From Galbibacter kalidii (GTDB lineage Bacteria; Bacteroidota; Bacteroidia; Flavobacteriales; Flavobacteriaceae): 64,000 nucleotides of DNA. Numbering within the stretch: the first letter of the stretch is position 1; the number at the start of each line of letters is the position of its first letter. The position numbers and the translations under genes are program-made. Under the pieces are notes generated by a model. That model was not told the origin of the DNA. It saw nothing but the letters and a program-made list of their open reading frames with translations, and ran no database searches. Positions 15,456 to 25,300 of this stretch are shown one piece after another. The stretch covers positions 62,001-126,000 of the forward strand of contig NZ_JAPFGA010000005.1 of NCBI RefSeq assembly GCF_026241135.1, written 5' to 3'.

Positions 15456-16349
15456 ATGGCTTTTAAAGAATTTCTCGAATACCTTCAGCTTGAAAAAAAT
15501 TATTCCAAGCATACGGTTACAGCCTATAAAAATGATCTGGGATCGTTTTTAGGGTTCTGTGAAGAGGAATTTGACGAAAAATCAATCGATAATGTCAATT
15601 ATTCACAAATCCGTTCTTGGATTGTGATGTTGGTCAACAATAATATTTCCAACAGAAGTGTCAACAGGAAAATAGCTTCGCTAAAAGCATACTATAAATT
15701 TTTGCTGAAGACCAAGCAAATTAAGATTAATCCGCTTTCCAAACACAAAGCTTTAAAAACTCCAAAAAAAATAGAAGCCCCTTTTTCACAAGAAGAAATG
15801 AAAAAAGTCTTGGAAGAAATGGAGTTCGGGGACGATTATGAAGGTCAGCGGGACAAATTGATCATAGAGATGTTCTATGCTACCGGAATGCGCCGCAGTG
15901 AACTTGTAAATTTGAAAGTTGGCGATGTAGATTTTTCCAATAAGACCATAAAAGTGCTGGGAAAAAGAAATAAGGAACGTTTTGTACCGTTGTTACCATA
16001 TATAGAGTCCATTGCAAAAGAATATATGGAAAGCAGGAAAGCGATAAGCACGCCCAACTCTAAAGATTACTTGTTTTTGCGTAAGGGGGGTGATAAAATT
16101 TATGAAACACTTGTTTATCGCATAATAAATAATTATTTTAGTGAGGTATCAACTAAATTAAAGAAAAGCCCACATATACTAAGGCACACTTTTGCAACAC
16201 ACTTGCTTAATCAAGGAGCTGATTTGAATTCAGTAAAAGAGTTGTTGGGGCATTCGAGTTTATCATCGACACAGGTGTACACACACAATAGTATGGCTGA
16301 GTTAAAAAAGCAGTATGGTATAGCACACCCAAGGAATCAAAAATCCTAA
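15456..16349 (+). CDS. xerC: Tyrosine recombinase (XerC type)
   Basis: A tyrosine recombinase of about 297 residues with an N-terminal SAM-like core-binding domain (LEYLQLEKNYSKHTVTAYKNDL) and a C-terminal catalytic domain. The catalytic Arg is in ATGMRRSELVNL, the HxxR box is HILRHTFATHLL, and the nucleophile Tyr is in SSTQVYTH. Size and lack of element context suggest the chromosomal dimer-resolution enzyme rather than a phage integrase. The ATG at 15456 gives MAFKEFLEYL; an upstream TTG at 15423 would start inside the promoter. Confidence 0.93.
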   Translation: MAFKEFLEYLQLEKNYSKHTVTAYKNDLGSFLGFCEEEFDEKSIDNVNYSQIRSWIVMLVNNNISNRSVNRKIASLKAYYKFLLKTKQIKINPLSKHKALKTPKKIEAPFSQEEMKKVLEEMEFGDDYEGQRDKLIIEMFYATGMRRSELVNLKVGDVDFSNKTIKVLGKRNKERFVPLLPYIESIAKEYMESRKAISTPNSKDYLFLRKGGDKIYETLVYRIINNYFSEVSTKLKKSPHILRHTFATHLLNQGADLNSVKELLGHSSLSSTQVYTHNSMAELKKQYGIAHPRNQKS

Positions 16350-16385
16350 CCGCTATTATTGTTTAACCCTTAAAATTTAGACGAA

Positions 16386-16688
16386 ATGGAAGTAAACACT
16401 CAATCTGTCAACTTTAATGTGGATAAGAAGTTACTGGACTTTATCCAAAAAAGATTAGATAAGCTAGATCATTATTATGATAGGGTTGTTTATTCTGATG
16501 TGTATTTAAAGGTTCAGAACACCAGCGAAAAAGAGAATAAAATTGCCGAAGTGAAAGTGCATGTGCCCGGAGATGAATTTATGGTGAAAAAACAGTGCAA
16601 ATCCTTTGAAGAGGCAATTGATTGTGCAGCCAATTCATTAGAGCGAGTACTTAAAAAAAGGAAGCATAAATTGAGGAGTCATATTTAG
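16386..16688 (+). CDS. hpf: Ribosome hibernation-promoting factor (short form)
   Basis: A 100-residue protein of the HPF/YfiA (RaiA) family. It has the beta-alpha-beta pattern VNFNVDKKLLDFIQKRLDKL, VYSDVYLKV and a basic C-terminal helix ending LERVLKKRKHKLRSH. Short members bind the 30S decoding region in slow growth. It follows xerC by 36 bases and is followed by a terminator-like hairpin that is also the start of the tRNA transcript. Confidence 0.93.
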   Translation: MEVNTQSVNFNVDKKLLDFIQKRLDKLDHYYDRVVYSDVYLKVQNTSEKENKIAEVKVHVPGDEFMVKKQCKSFEEAIDCAANSLERVLKKRKHKLRSHI

Positions 16689-16710
16689 ATAAAAATTTTA
16701 CATATTTTAT

Positions 16711-16740
16711 TTTGTAAAAAGAATAATTTATATACATTTG
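16711..16740 (+). promoter_or_regulatory. Promoter of the tRNA-tuf cluster
   Basis: TTTG (16711-16714) and TACATTTG (16733-16740) are 18 bases apart, close to the Bacteroidetes consensus. The predicted transcript begins near 16746, just inside the hpf terminator hairpin. Confidence 0.65.
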
Positions 16741-16741
16741 C

Positions 16742-16769
16742 AGTCCGTTAGAAATAGCGGACTTTTTTA
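16742..16769 (+). terminator. hpf terminator
   Basis: AGTCCGTTA (16742-16750) and TAGCGGACT (16755-16763) form a 9-base stem with one G-T pair, closed by a GAAA tetraloop and followed by a T run. Confidence 0.75.
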
Positions 16770-16777
16770 CTGTAAAT

Positions 16778-16851
16778 GCCGATGTAGCTCAGCTGGCTAG
16801 AGCAGCTGATTTGTAATCAGCAGGTCGTGGGTTCGAGTCCCTCCATCGGCT
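16778..16851 (+). tRNA. tRNA-Thr(TGT)
   Basis: The cloverleaf is complete: acceptor GCCGATG/CATCGGC, D arm, anticodon loop TTTGTAA with TGT, T loop TTCGAGT, discriminator T. CCA is not encoded. It is the first tRNA of the tuf cluster. Confidence 0.97.
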
Positions 16852-16921
16852 CAGAAATATTGAAATTAGCTCAAGGGAAATATGAGAGGTGGAGATGTTT
16901 GGTTCTTTGTTTCATAGTAGG

Positions 16922-16972
16922 GGTGAGAAGCCTGTCCTGAGCGAAGTCGAAGGGAGTCCCTCCATCGGCTCA
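16922..16972 (+). repeat. Linker repeat plus copy of the tRNA-Thr 3' end
   Basis: A linker (GGTGAGAAG...GAGCGAAGTCGAAGG) is followed at 16954-16972 by GAGTCCCTCCATCGGCTCA, an exact 19-base copy of the tRNA-Thr 3' end at 16835-16853. A matching linker-plus-tail follows tRNA-Gly at 17513-17566. It is not a second tRNA since it lacks the 5' half. Confidence 0.85.
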
Positions 16973-17090
16973 AAAAAAGATAGAAAAGTAGTGGTTTTTT
17001 GAAAAATAAAATTTAATTTTGCACTCAAATTTTCACTAAGGCATAAAAAAGCATTAAATTTTTAATGCCGGTTCATAAAAATATTGGATA

Positions 17091-17173
17091 GGGGAGATAC
17101 TCAAGCGGCAACGAGGACAGACTGTAAATCTGTTGGTTTTTTCCGCCTCAGGCGGATCGAATCTTGTTTGTGG
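17091..17173 (+). pseudogene. Degenerate tRNA-Tyr copy
   Basis: The 5' two thirds match the real tRNA-Tyr at 17269-17351, including the D arm and the GTA anticodon loop. It lacks one base in the D loop. The variable/T-arm region is replaced by TTCCGCCTCAGGCGGATC, the core of a dispersed repeat. The 3' end cannot pair with the 5' acceptor strand, so a working tRNA is unlikely. Confidence 0.8.
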
Positions 17174-17268
17174 GATGTGTGTTGTTCAGGGTTGATTCCG
17201 GGAAAGTTCTTAAAATATTGAAAAAAATAACTATCAATTATTAATGGTGCATTTTTAATTGAAATAAC

Positions 17269-17351
17269 GGGGGGATACTCAAGCGGCCAACGAGGACAGA
17301 CTGTAAATCTGTTGGTTTTTACCTTCGCAGGTTCGAATCCTGCTCCCCCCA
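17269..17351 (+). tRNA. tRNA-Tyr(GTA)
   Basis: Class II tRNA with a long variable arm. Acceptor GGGGGGA/TCCCCCC, anticodon GTA in loop CTGTAAA, T arm GCAGG-TTCGAAT-CCTGC, discriminator A. Confidence 0.97.
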
Positions 17352-17413
17352 CAATCTGAAAATCACAAATTCCAAAATTAGAATTTGGAGTTTGAAAATT
17401 GGAATTTGATAAT

Positions 17414-17486
17414 GCGGGAGTAGCTCAGTTGGTAGAGCGTCAGCCTTCCAAGCTGAATGTCGCGAGTTCGAACCTCGTCTCCCGCT
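17414..17486 (+). tRNA. tRNA-Gly(TCC)
   Basis: Acceptor GCGGGAG/CTCCCGC, anticodon loop CTTCCAA with TCC, T loop TTCGAAC, discriminator T. The upstream gap holds TTGGAATTTG words like those beside the four-helix-bundle gene at 40497. Confidence 0.97.
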
Positions 17487-17512
17487 CTAAAGATAAGCTC
17501 AATGCCTTTCGA

Positions 17513-17566
17513 GGTGAGAAGTTTATCCCGAGCATAGTCGAGGGAAACCTCGTCTCCCGCTCTAAA
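17513..17566 (+). repeat. Linker repeat plus copy of the tRNA-Gly 3' end
   Basis: GGTGAGAAG...GAGCATAGTCGAGGG is followed by a 21-base exact copy (17546-17566) of the tRNA-Gly 3' end plus following bases (17471-17491). The linker is homologous to that after tRNA-Thr. A decayed third copy of linker plus tail seems to lie at about 17611-17664, and the rest of the gap up to 17737 shows nothing else. Confidence 0.85.
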
Positions 17567-17737
17567 TTGAGAAAATAGCTTAAATTGTAAGATTTGAGTT
17601 TAAGAAAAGTAGAGATGAGAAATTTATCTTAAAGAAAAAAGGTATGTTCTCTTCTCTCGTTCTAGTACTTTGAGTTTATGGTTCTTGTTTGAGGTTTTGA
17701 AGATGGTTTGTAAACTTGGAGCTTTGAACATGAATAA

Positions 17738-17809
17738 GCCGGTGTAGCTCAGGGGTAGAGCGCTTCCTTGGTAAGGAAGAGGTCACGAGTTCAACTCTCG
17801 TCATTGGCT
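17738..17809 (+). tRNA. tRNA-Thr(GGT)
   Basis: Acceptor GCCGGTG pairs with CATTGGC through two G-T pairs. Anticodon loop TTGGTAA with GGT, T loop TTCAACT, discriminator T. It lies 56 bases before tuf. Confidence 0.95.
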
Positions 17810-17865
17810 CTAGTTGCGTTTAAATTTGAACACTAATATATAACTAAGATTAAAATTATTAAATC

Positions 17866-19053
17866 ATGGCAAAGGAAACTTTCGATCGTTCCAAACCACA
17901 CTTAAATATAGGTACTATTGGACACGTTGATCACGGTAAAACTACTTTAACTGCTGCTATTACTAAAGTATTGGCTGATGCTGGCTTTTCTGATGCACGT
18001 TCATTCGATTCTATCGATAACGCTCCAGAAGAAAAAGAAAGAGGTATCACCATTAATACTTCACATGTAGAGTATCAAACTGCTAATCGTCACTATGCGC
18101 ACGTTGACTGTCCTGGTCACGCGGATTACGTAAAGAACATGGTTACAGGTGCTGCTCAAATGGACGGTGCTATTTTGGTAGTTGCTGCTACAGATGGTCC
18201 TATGCCACAAACGCGCGAGCACATCCTTTTAGGACGTCAGGTAGGTGTTCCAAGGATTGTTACTTTCTTGAACAAAGTTGACATGGTTGACGATGAAGAG
18301 CTTTTAGAGCTTGTAGACATGGAAGTAAGAGAATTGTTGAGCTTCTACGAATATGATGGAGATAATGCTCCTGTAATTCCTGGTTCTGCTCTTGGTGCAT
18401 TGAACGGTGAGCAAAAATGGGTTGACTCAGTAATGAAGTTGATGGAAGCTGTTGATGAGTGGATCGAATTACCAGAAAGAGATGTTGATAAAGATTTCTT
18501 GATGCCTATCGAAGACGTGTTTACAATTACAGGTCGTGGTACAGTAGCTACTGGACGTATCGAGTCTGGTGTTGCTAAAACTGGTGACGCTGTAGACATC
18601 ATCGGTATGGGAGCTGAAAAACTTGGTTCTACCATTACTGGTGTTGAAATGTTCCGTAAGATATTGGATAGAGGTGAAGCAGGAGATAACGTAGGTATTC
18701 TTCTAAGAGGTATCGAGAAAACTGATATCAAAAGAGGTATGGTTATCTGTAAACCTGGTTCTGTAACTCCTCACGCTAAATTTAAAGCAGAGGTTTACGT
18801 TCTTAAAAAAGAAGAAGGTGGACGTCACACTCCATTCCACAACAACTACCGTCCTCAGTTCTACGTACGTACAACTGACGTAACAGGTACTATTTCATTA
18901 CCTGATGGAGTTGAAATGGTTATGCCTGGTGACAACTTGACAATTACTGTTGATTTGCTACAGCCAATTGCCTTGAACAAAGGTCTTCGTTTTGCTATCC
19001 GTGAAGGTGGTAGAACTGTAGGAGCTGGTCAGGTTACTGAAATTTTAGACTAA
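17866..19053 (+). CDS. tuf: Elongation factor Tu
   Basis: EF-Tu delivers aminoacyl-tRNA to the ribosome. The 395-residue protein has G1 GHVDHGKT, switch [16 protein letters not shown]3 [13 protein letters not shown]4 NKVDMVD, and domains II and III ending [14 protein letters not shown]. It sits between the Thr/Tyr/Gly/Thr tRNAs and tRNA-Trp, as in other Bacteroidetes. Codon use is strongly biased, as expected for a highly expressed gene. Confidence 0.99.
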   Translation: MAKETFDRSKPHLNIGTIGHVDHGKTTLTAAITKVLADAGFSDARSFDSIDNAPEEKERGITINTSHVEYQTANRHYAHVDCPGHADYVKNMVTGAAQMDGAILVVAATDGPMPQTREHILLGRQVGVPRIVTFLNKVDMVDDEELLELVDMEVRELLSFYEYDGDNAPVIPGSALGALNGEQKWVDSVMKLMEAVDEWIELPERDVDKDFLMPIEDVFTITGRGTVATGRIESGVAKTGDAVDIIGMGAEKLGSTITGVEMFRKILDRGEAGDNVGILLRGIEKTDIKRGMVICKPGSVTPHAKFKAEVYVLKKEEGGRHTPFHNNYRPQFYVRTTDVTGTISLPDGVEMVMPGDNLTITVDLLQPIALNKGLRFAIREGGRTVGAGQVTEILD

Positions 19054-19122
19054 TTTCAACAAGCATACAAGGGAAAGGGTGTCCTGCTTTTAAAGTAGTA
19101 GGACGCCTTTGAACTTGAATAA

Positions 19123-19193
19123 ACGGGTGTAGTTCAATGGCAGAATAGCGGTCTCCAAAACCGTTGATGGGAGTTCGAATCTCTCCACCCGTG
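19123..19193 (+). tRNA. tRNA-Trp(CCA)
   Basis: Acceptor ACGGGTG/CACCCGT, anticodon loop CTCCAAA with CCA, T loop TTCGAAT, discriminator G. It lies between tuf and secE. Confidence 0.97.
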
Positions 19194-19213
19194 CAAATAG
19201 AAATAGAGATAAA

Positions 19214-19399
19214 ATGGTAAATTATATAAAAGAATCATTTGAAGAGTTAAGAGCAAATGTTACTTGGCCATCGTGGGCCGAAGGGCAAAATCTGATGGTT
19301 GTAGTTGCTATTTTCTCTATACTTTTTTCATTGGCAATTTGGGGTGTTGATACAGTTTTTGCAAGACTGATCAAACTATATTTTGGCGTAATTAATTAA
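19214..19399 (+). CDS. secE: Preprotein translocase subunit SecE
   Basis: A 61-residue single-span SecE, part of the SecYEG channel. The amphipathic part ESFEELRANVTWPSWAEGQN is followed by the membrane span MVVVAIFSILFSLAIWGVDT. Position between tRNA-Trp and nusG is typical. Confidence 0.96.
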   Translation: MVNYIKESFEELRANVTWPSWAEGQNLMVVVAIFSILFSLAIWGVDTVFARLIKLYFGVIN

Positions 19400-19418
19400 T
19401 AATAAGACGGGTATTGCA

Positions 19419-19970
19419 ATGGCAGAAGCGTTAGCAAAACAATGGTATGTGGTAAGAGCTGTAAGTGGTCAGGAAAACAAAGTGAAAGGCTACATAGAGC
19501 AAGATATCGCTCGTCTTGGTTATTCTGATTATGTAGATGAGGTTTTGGTACCAACAGAAAAAGTAGTTCAGATACGTAACGGAAAAAAGATAAATAAAGA
19601 ACGTGTGTATTTCCCAGGATATGTGATGGTGAAAGCTAATTTGGGAGGGGAAATCGTTCACGTGATTAGATCAATAACCGGAGTGATTGGTTTTCTCGGT
19701 GAGGTAAAAGGAGGTGATCCTATACCATTGAGAAAAGCTGAAGTGAACAGAATGTTAGGTAAAGTAGACGAATTGTCGGTAACAACAGACAATGTGGCTA
19801 TACCTTATGTTCTTGGTGAAACGGTAAAAGTTATAGATGGACCTTTCAACGGATTTAATGGAACTGTTGAAAAGATAAACGAAGAGAAGCGTAAGCTAGA
19901 GGTGATGGTGAAGATATTCGGAAGAAAGACACCATTAGAATTGAGCTATATGCAAGTAGAAAAGGTATAA
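19419..19970 (+). CDS. nusG: Transcription termination/antitermination factor NusG
   Basis: A 183-residue protein with the NGN domain (KQWYVVRAVSGQENKVKGYI) and a C-terminal KOW domain (GETVKVIDGPFNGFNGTVEK). It binds RNA polymerase to affect elongation and couples it to ribosomes or Rho. It lies 19 bases after secE and ahead of the ribosomal protein genes. Confidence 0.98.
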   Translation: MAEALAKQWYVVRAVSGQENKVKGYIEQDIARLGYSDYVDEVLVPTEKVVQIRNGKKINKERVYFPGYVMVKANLGGEIVHVIRSITGVIGFLGEVKGGDPIPLRKAEVNRMLGKVDELSVTTDNVAIPYVLGETVKVIDGPFNGFNGTVEKINEEKRKLEVMVKIFGRKTPLELSYMQVEKV

Positions 19971-20051
19971 TTGTTACACATTTATATACAGATTCGTCTT
20001 TGCTTCCAGTAGATAGAGGCGTTTCGAAATTCTAAAATTTGAACATAAACA

Positions 20052-20489
20052 ATGGCAAAAGAAGTAGGTAAAGTAGTTAAACTACAAGTTAGGGGAGGTG
20101 CTGCGAATCCGTCGCCACCAGTTGGACCCGCTCTAGGTGCTGCCGGCGTTAACATTATGGAGTTCTGTAAGCAGTTTAATGCTCGTACACAGGACAAACC
20201 AGGTAAAGTATTACCAGTTGTTATCACCGTTTACAAAGACAAGTCATTTGACTTTGTAGTTAAGACACCGCCAGCGGCAGTTCAGCTATTGGAAGCGGCT
20301 AAGGTTAAAAAGGGTTCCGGAGAGCCAAACCGTGTAAAAGTGGCGAGCGTTACTTGGGATCAAGTAAAAAGCATCGCAGAAGACAAAATGGTGGATCTTA
20401 ATGCGTTTACTGTAGAATCAGCTATGAGCATGGTTGCGGGAACAGCAAGATCTATGGGTCTAACGGTTAAAGGTGCTAAACCTTTTTAA
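20052..20489 (+). CDS. rplK: 50S ribosomal protein uL11
   Basis: A 145-residue L11 with the N-terminal Pro-rich [20 protein letters not shown] and the C-terminal rRNA-binding domain with [18 protein letters not shown]. It forms the stalk base and GTPase centre. It overlaps nothing and precedes rplA by 19 bases. Confidence 0.99.
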   Translation: MAKEVGKVVKLQVRGGAANPSPPVGPALGAAGVNIMEFCKQFNARTQDKPGKVLPVVITVYKDKSFDFVVKTPPAAVQLLEAAKVKKGSGEPNRVKVASVTWDQVKSIAEDKMVDLNAFTVESAMSMVAGTARSMGLTVKGAKPF

Positions 20490-20508
20490 ATCTTAAAAGA
20501 ATCTGGAA

Positions 20509-21201
20509 ATGGCACGATTGACAAAGAAACAAAAAGAAGCAGTAGCTAAAATTGACAGAAGTAAACTTTACTCTGTAGCAGAAGCTTCTGAATTAGTAAA
20601 AGAGATCACTAACGTTAAGTTTGATGCATCTATAGAATTGGCTGTACGTCTTGGAGTAGATCCTCGTAAAGCAAATCAAATGGTGAGAGGGGTGGTTACA
20701 TTGCCTCACGGAACCGGTAAAGATGTAAAGGTATTGGCCTTGGTAACTCCTGATAAGGAAGCTGAAGCTAAAGAAGCCGGAGCAGACTATGTAGGGTTAG
20801 ATGAATACTTGCAAAAGATCAAAGACGGTTGGACAGATGTTGATGTGATTATCACTATGCCAAGCGTAATGGGTAAATTAGGACCTTTAGGACGAGTTCT
20901 TGGTCCAAGAGGATTGATGCCCAACCCGAAGACGGGAACAGTTACTATGGATATAGCTAAAGCAGTAGGTGAGGTAAAAGCCGGTAAAATCGACTTTAAA
21001 GTTGATAAAACAGGAATCGTTCACACTGCTATAGGAAAAGCATCTTTCTCTGCAGAGAAAATTGCTGGTAACGTAAATGAATTGTTAGAAACATTAATGA
21101 AACTTAAGCCAACTGCGGCTAAGGGAACATATATCAAAAGTATCTTTATTTCAAGTACGATGAGTCCGAGTGTTCCTGTAGATCCTAAGGCAGTAGTTTA
21201 A
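20509..21201 (+). CDS. rplA: 50S ribosomal protein uL1
   Basis: A 230-residue L1 protein with [19 protein letters not shown] near the start and the signature [20 protein letters not shown]. It forms the L1 stalk and in many bacteria represses its own operon by binding mRNA. Confidence 0.99.
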   Translation: MARLTKKQKEAVAKIDRSKLYSVAEASELVKEITNVKFDASIELAVRLGVDPRKANQMVRGVVTLPHGTGKDVKVLALVTPDKEAEAKEAGADYVGLDEYLQKIKDGWTDVDVIITMPSVMGKLGPLGRVLGPRGLMPNPKTGTVTMDIAKAVGEVKAGKIDFKVDKTGIVHTAIGKASFSAEKIAGNVNELLETLMKLKPTAAKGTYIKSIFISSTMSPSVPVDPKAVV

Positions 21202-21227
21202 TTGGTAGTTATAAATTTTTTTTAATC

Positions 21228-21749
21228 ATGACTAGAGAAGAAAAGTTAACGGTAATAGAAGATTTAACTGCGCAGTTAGGAGATAGCACAAATATCTATT
21301 TAGCAGATACTTCAGGATTGGATGCTCAAACAACCTCTAATTTACGTAGGGCTTGTTTTAAAGCAAACATCAAACTCGCAGTTGTAAAAAACACATTGCT
21401 TTCCAAAGCAATGGAAGCTTCTGATAAAGATTTTGGCGAATTACCTACAGTACTTAAAGGAAACACTTCTTTAATGTTGGCTGAAACAGGAAATGCGCCT
21501 GCAAAACTTATCAAGGATTTCCGTAAGAAATCTGAGCGACCTGTTTTAAAAGGTGCTTTTATAGAAGAAGCGATCTATATTGGAGATAATCAATTAGAGA
21601 CTCTTGTAAGCATCAAATCTAAAGAGGAAGTTATTGGAGATATCATCACATTACTACAATCACCTGCTAAGAATGTTATTAGCGGACTTAAATCTGGTGG
21701 TAGTAAATTGTCTGGTATCCTTAAAACTTTATCAGAAAAAGAATCATAA
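21228..21749 (+). CDS. rplJ: 50S ribosomal protein uL10
   Basis: A 173-residue L10 with the N-terminal rRNA-binding domain (TREEKLTVIEDLTAQL, RRACFKANIKLAVVKNTLL) and a C-terminal helix that anchors L7/L12 dimers. The gap before it is only 26 bases, too short for a long L10 leader. Confidence 0.98.
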   Translation: MTREEKLTVIEDLTAQLGDSTNIYLADTSGLDAQTTSNLRRACFKANIKLAVVKNTLLSKAMEASDKDFGELPTVLKGNTSLMLAETGNAPAKLIKDFRKKSERPVLKGAFIEEAIYIGDNQLETLVSIKSKEEVIGDIITLLQSPAKNVISGLKSGGSKLSGILKTLSEKES

Positions 21750-21805
21750 AGTAGTACGCACTTAAAACAATTATATTTTAAAATTTTTATTAAAACGATA
21801 GAAAA

Positions 21806-22183
21806 ATGGCAGATTTAAAAGATTTTGCAGAACAATTGGTTAATTTGACAGTAAAAGAAGTAAACGAATTAGCTGATATCTTAAAAGAAGAATATGGTAT
21901 CGAGCCTGCTGCTGCAGCTGTAGCTGTTGCAGGTGGAGCTGCTGCCGGAGGTGGTGAAGAAGCTGAGGAGCAAACAGAATTTGATGTGATCCTTAAAGCT
22001 GCTGGAAGCTCTAAATTGGCAGTTGTTAAATTGGTTAAAGAACTAACCGGTTTAGGACTTAAAGATGCTAAAGAAATGGTAGATAGCGCTCCAAAAGCTA
22101 TCAAAGAAGGCGTTGATAAAGACGAGGCCGAAGGTCTTAAGAAGTCTTTAGAAGAAGCTGGTGCTGAGGTAGAGTTAAAGTAA
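21806..22183 (+). CDS. rplL: 50S ribosomal protein bL12
   Basis: A 125-residue L7/L12 with an N-terminal dimer domain, an Ala/Gly/Glu hinge (residues about 34-56) and the C-terminal factor-binding domain with [20 protein letters not shown]. It is the last ribosomal gene before rpoB. Confidence 0.99.
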   Translation: MADLKDFAEQLVNLTVKEVNELADILKEEYGIEPAAAAVAVAGGAAAGGGEEAEEQTEFDVILKAAGSSKLAVVKLVKELTGLGLKDAKEMVDSAPKAIKEGVDKDEAEGLKKSLEEAGAEVELK

Positions 22184-22215
22184 TTTTCCTCGACAGCTCC
22201 AAGCTGTAAAAACAC

Positions 22216-22263
22216 GGTTTAGGTCCTTCCCGAAAATATGCGGGTTGAGACCTAAACCCTTTT
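22216..22263 (+). terminator. Hairpin (partial terminator) between rplL and rpoB
   Basis: GGTTTAGGTC (22216-22225) and GACCTAAACC (22249-22258) pair over 10 bases, with an inner CCCG/CGGG stem, then a short CTTTT. The T run is weak, so it may reduce, not stop, transcription into rpoB, as known for this place in Escherichia coli. Confidence 0.6.
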
Positions 22264-22320
22264 GCGTATATGAATGTGTACGCTTTTCAATTTTCATTTT
22301 AATCAAAATATTGTCCATTG

Positions 22321-25300
22321 ATGTTCACAAATCAGACTGAAAGAATTAATTTCGCCTCTGCTAAGAATACACCGGATTACCCGGATTTCTTGGACATTCA
22401 GATCAAGTCATTCCAGGATTTCTTTCAACTGGAAACAAAATCTGAGGAAAGAGGTAACGAAGGTCTTTATAACACCTTCATGGAGAACTTCCCCATTACT
22501 GATACGCGCAATCAATTTGTACTTGAGTTTTTAGACTACTTTATAGATCCTCCCCGCTATTCTATCCAAGAGTGTATAGAAAGAGGTTTGACCTATAGTG
22601 TGCCGTTAAAGGCTAGGTTGAAACTGTATTGTACAGATCCAGAGCACGAAGATTTTGAAACTATTGTACAGGATGTATATCTGGGGGTGATTCCTTATAT
22701 GACACCTAGTGGTACTTTTGTCATTAACGGTGCCGAAAGGGTAGTTGTGTCACAATTACACAGGTCTCCGGGTGTATTCTTTGGTCAATCGTTCCACGCT
22801 AACGGAACAAAATTGTATTCTGCCCGTGTGATTCCTTTTAAAGGTTCATGGATAGAATTTGCTACCGATATCAACAGCGTGATGTACGCTTATATCGATA
22901 GAAAGAAAAAATTACCTGTTACAACACTTTTCCGCGCTATTGGTTTTGAACGCGATAAGGATATCCTGGAAATATTCGACCTTGCTGAAGAAGTAAAAGT
23001 TTCCAAAACAGGATTGAAAAAAGTGCTGGGCAGAAAATTGGCAGCCCGTGTTTTAAAAACATGGCACGAAGATTTCGTTGATGAAGATACAGGAGAAGTA
23101 GTTTCTATTGAGCGTAACGAAATCATTTTAGACAGGGATACTGTTCTTGAAAAAGATCACATTGAAGAGATCCTTGAAACCGATGTGAAGACGATCTTGT
23201 TGCACAAAGAAGATAGTCAAACCGGGGATTATGCCATTATCTACAATACATTACAAAAAGACCCTACAAACTCTGAAAAAGAGGCTGTAGAACACATATA
23301 CCGTCAATTGCGTAATGCCGAACCGCCAGATGAAGAAACGGCAAGAGGTATTATCGACAAATTGTTCTTCTCAGATCAACGTTATAACTTAGGTGAAGTT
23401 GGACGTTACAGAATGAACAAAAAGTTAGGCTTGAATATCGATATGGATAAACAAGTACTAACCAAAGAAGATATTATCACTATTATAAAATATCTGATTG
23501 AATTAATTAACTCTAAGGCAGAGATCGATGATATCGACCACTTGTCCAACCGTCGTGTTAGAACAGTAGGAGAGCAGTTGTCATCTCAGTTTGGTGTTGG
23601 TTTGGCTCGTATGGCAAGAACCATTCGTGAACGTATGAACGTTCGTGATAACGAAGTGTTTACGCCAATCGATTTGATCAACGCAAAAACATTGTCATCG
23701 GTAATTAACTCATTCTTCGGTACCAACCAGTTGTCTCAATTCATGGATCAAACCAATCCATTGGCAGAGATTACACACAAACGTCGTTTATCGGCTTTAG
23801 GGCCAGGAGGACTTTCTCGTGAAAGAGCAGGGTTTGAGGTTCGTGACGTTCACTATACGCACTACGGACGTCTTTGTCCGATTGAAACACCTGAAGGACC
23901 AAACATTGGTTTGATCTCTTCTTTGAGTGTGTTTGCAAAAGTGAACAATATGGGATTCATCGAGACTCCATATAGAAAAGTTGATAGTGGAAAAGTAGAT
24001 CTTTCAGAAATACTTTACCTAAGTGCTGAAGAGGAAGAAGAAAGAAAAATTGCACAGGCAAATATCCCTTTGAAAAAAGATGGGACCATCGACACTGAAA
24101 AGGTAATTGCCCGTGAAGAAGGTGACTTCCCGGTAGTAGATCCGGCAGAGGTTCACTATACCGATGTGGCACCAAACCAGATCGCTTCAATCTCGGCTTC
24201 ATTAATTCCGTTCTTGGAACATGATGATGCGAACCGTGCATTGATGGGATCAAACATGATGCGTCAGGCAGTGCCGTTGTTAAGACCGCAATCGCCTATC
24301 GTAGGTACAGGACTTGAACGTCGTGTGGCTTCAGACTCCAGAGTATTGGTAAATGCTGAAGGGAAAGGGGTTGTAGATTATGTAGATGCCAAGAAGATCG
24401 TTATCAAATACGAAAGAACAGATAATGAAAGATTGGTAAGTTTTGAAGACGATTTCAAAACATACGATCTTGTTAAATTCAGAAAAACCAACCAAGGTAC
24501 TTCCATCAACTTGAAGCCTATCGTTAGAAAAGGTGATAAAGTAAGTAAAGGACAAGTACTTTGTGAAGGATATGCAACGCAGCAAGGAGAATTGGCCTTG
24601 GGTAGAAACTTACAGGTGGCGTTTATGCCATGGAAAGGGTACAACTTTGAGGATGCGATTGTAATTTCTGAAAAAGTAGTAAGGGAAGATATCTTTACTT
24701 CCATTCATATCGATGAGTATTCTCTTGAAGTGAGAGATACCAAGTTGGGAGCTGAAGAATTGACCAATGACATACCAAACGTTTCTGAAGAGGCAACAAA
24801 AGACCTTGACGAAAACGGTATGATTCGTATCGGTGCCGAAGTGAAACCGGGCGATATCCTGATTGGTAAGATTACTCCAAAAGGAGAATCAGATCCAACT
24901 CCGGAAGAGAAATTACTTCGTGCGATCTTTGGTGATAAAGCTGGAGATGTTAAAGATGCTTCATTGAAGGCCTCACCATCATTAAACGGTGTGGTTATCA
25001 ACAAGAAATTGTTCTCTAGGGCGATTAAAGATAAACGCAAGAGAGCTAAAGATAAAGAAGACATCGCTAAGTTGGAATTGGAATTTGAAACAAAATTCAG
25101 CGAACTTAAAGATGAATTGGTAGACAAGTTGTTCTCTATCGTAAACGGGAAAACATCACAAGGGGTATTTAACGACCTAGGTGAAGAAGTATTCCCTAAA
25201 GGTAAGAAGTACACACAGAAAATGTTGAATGCTGTTGACGATTTTGCTCACTTGGTAAGTGGAACTTGGACAACAGACAAAAACACGAATGCCTTGATCA

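Noticed and set aside
15456-16349. Phage or island integrase at this tyrosine recombinase gene
   Set aside because: Size, motifs and the rpsU-xerC-hpf setting fit the chromosomal XerC; no phage or transfer genes are nearby.
16954-16972. Possible extra tRNA-Thr after the first
   Set aside because: Only the last 19 bases of the tRNA region are present; there is no D arm, anticodon arm or 5' acceptor strand.
19080-19103. Hairpin after tuf (GTCCTGC... AGTAGGAC) as a terminator
   Set aside because: The stem is imperfect and lacks a T run; tRNA-Trp and secE follow closely, so it may be an RNA-processing site, but there is not enough evidence to call it.
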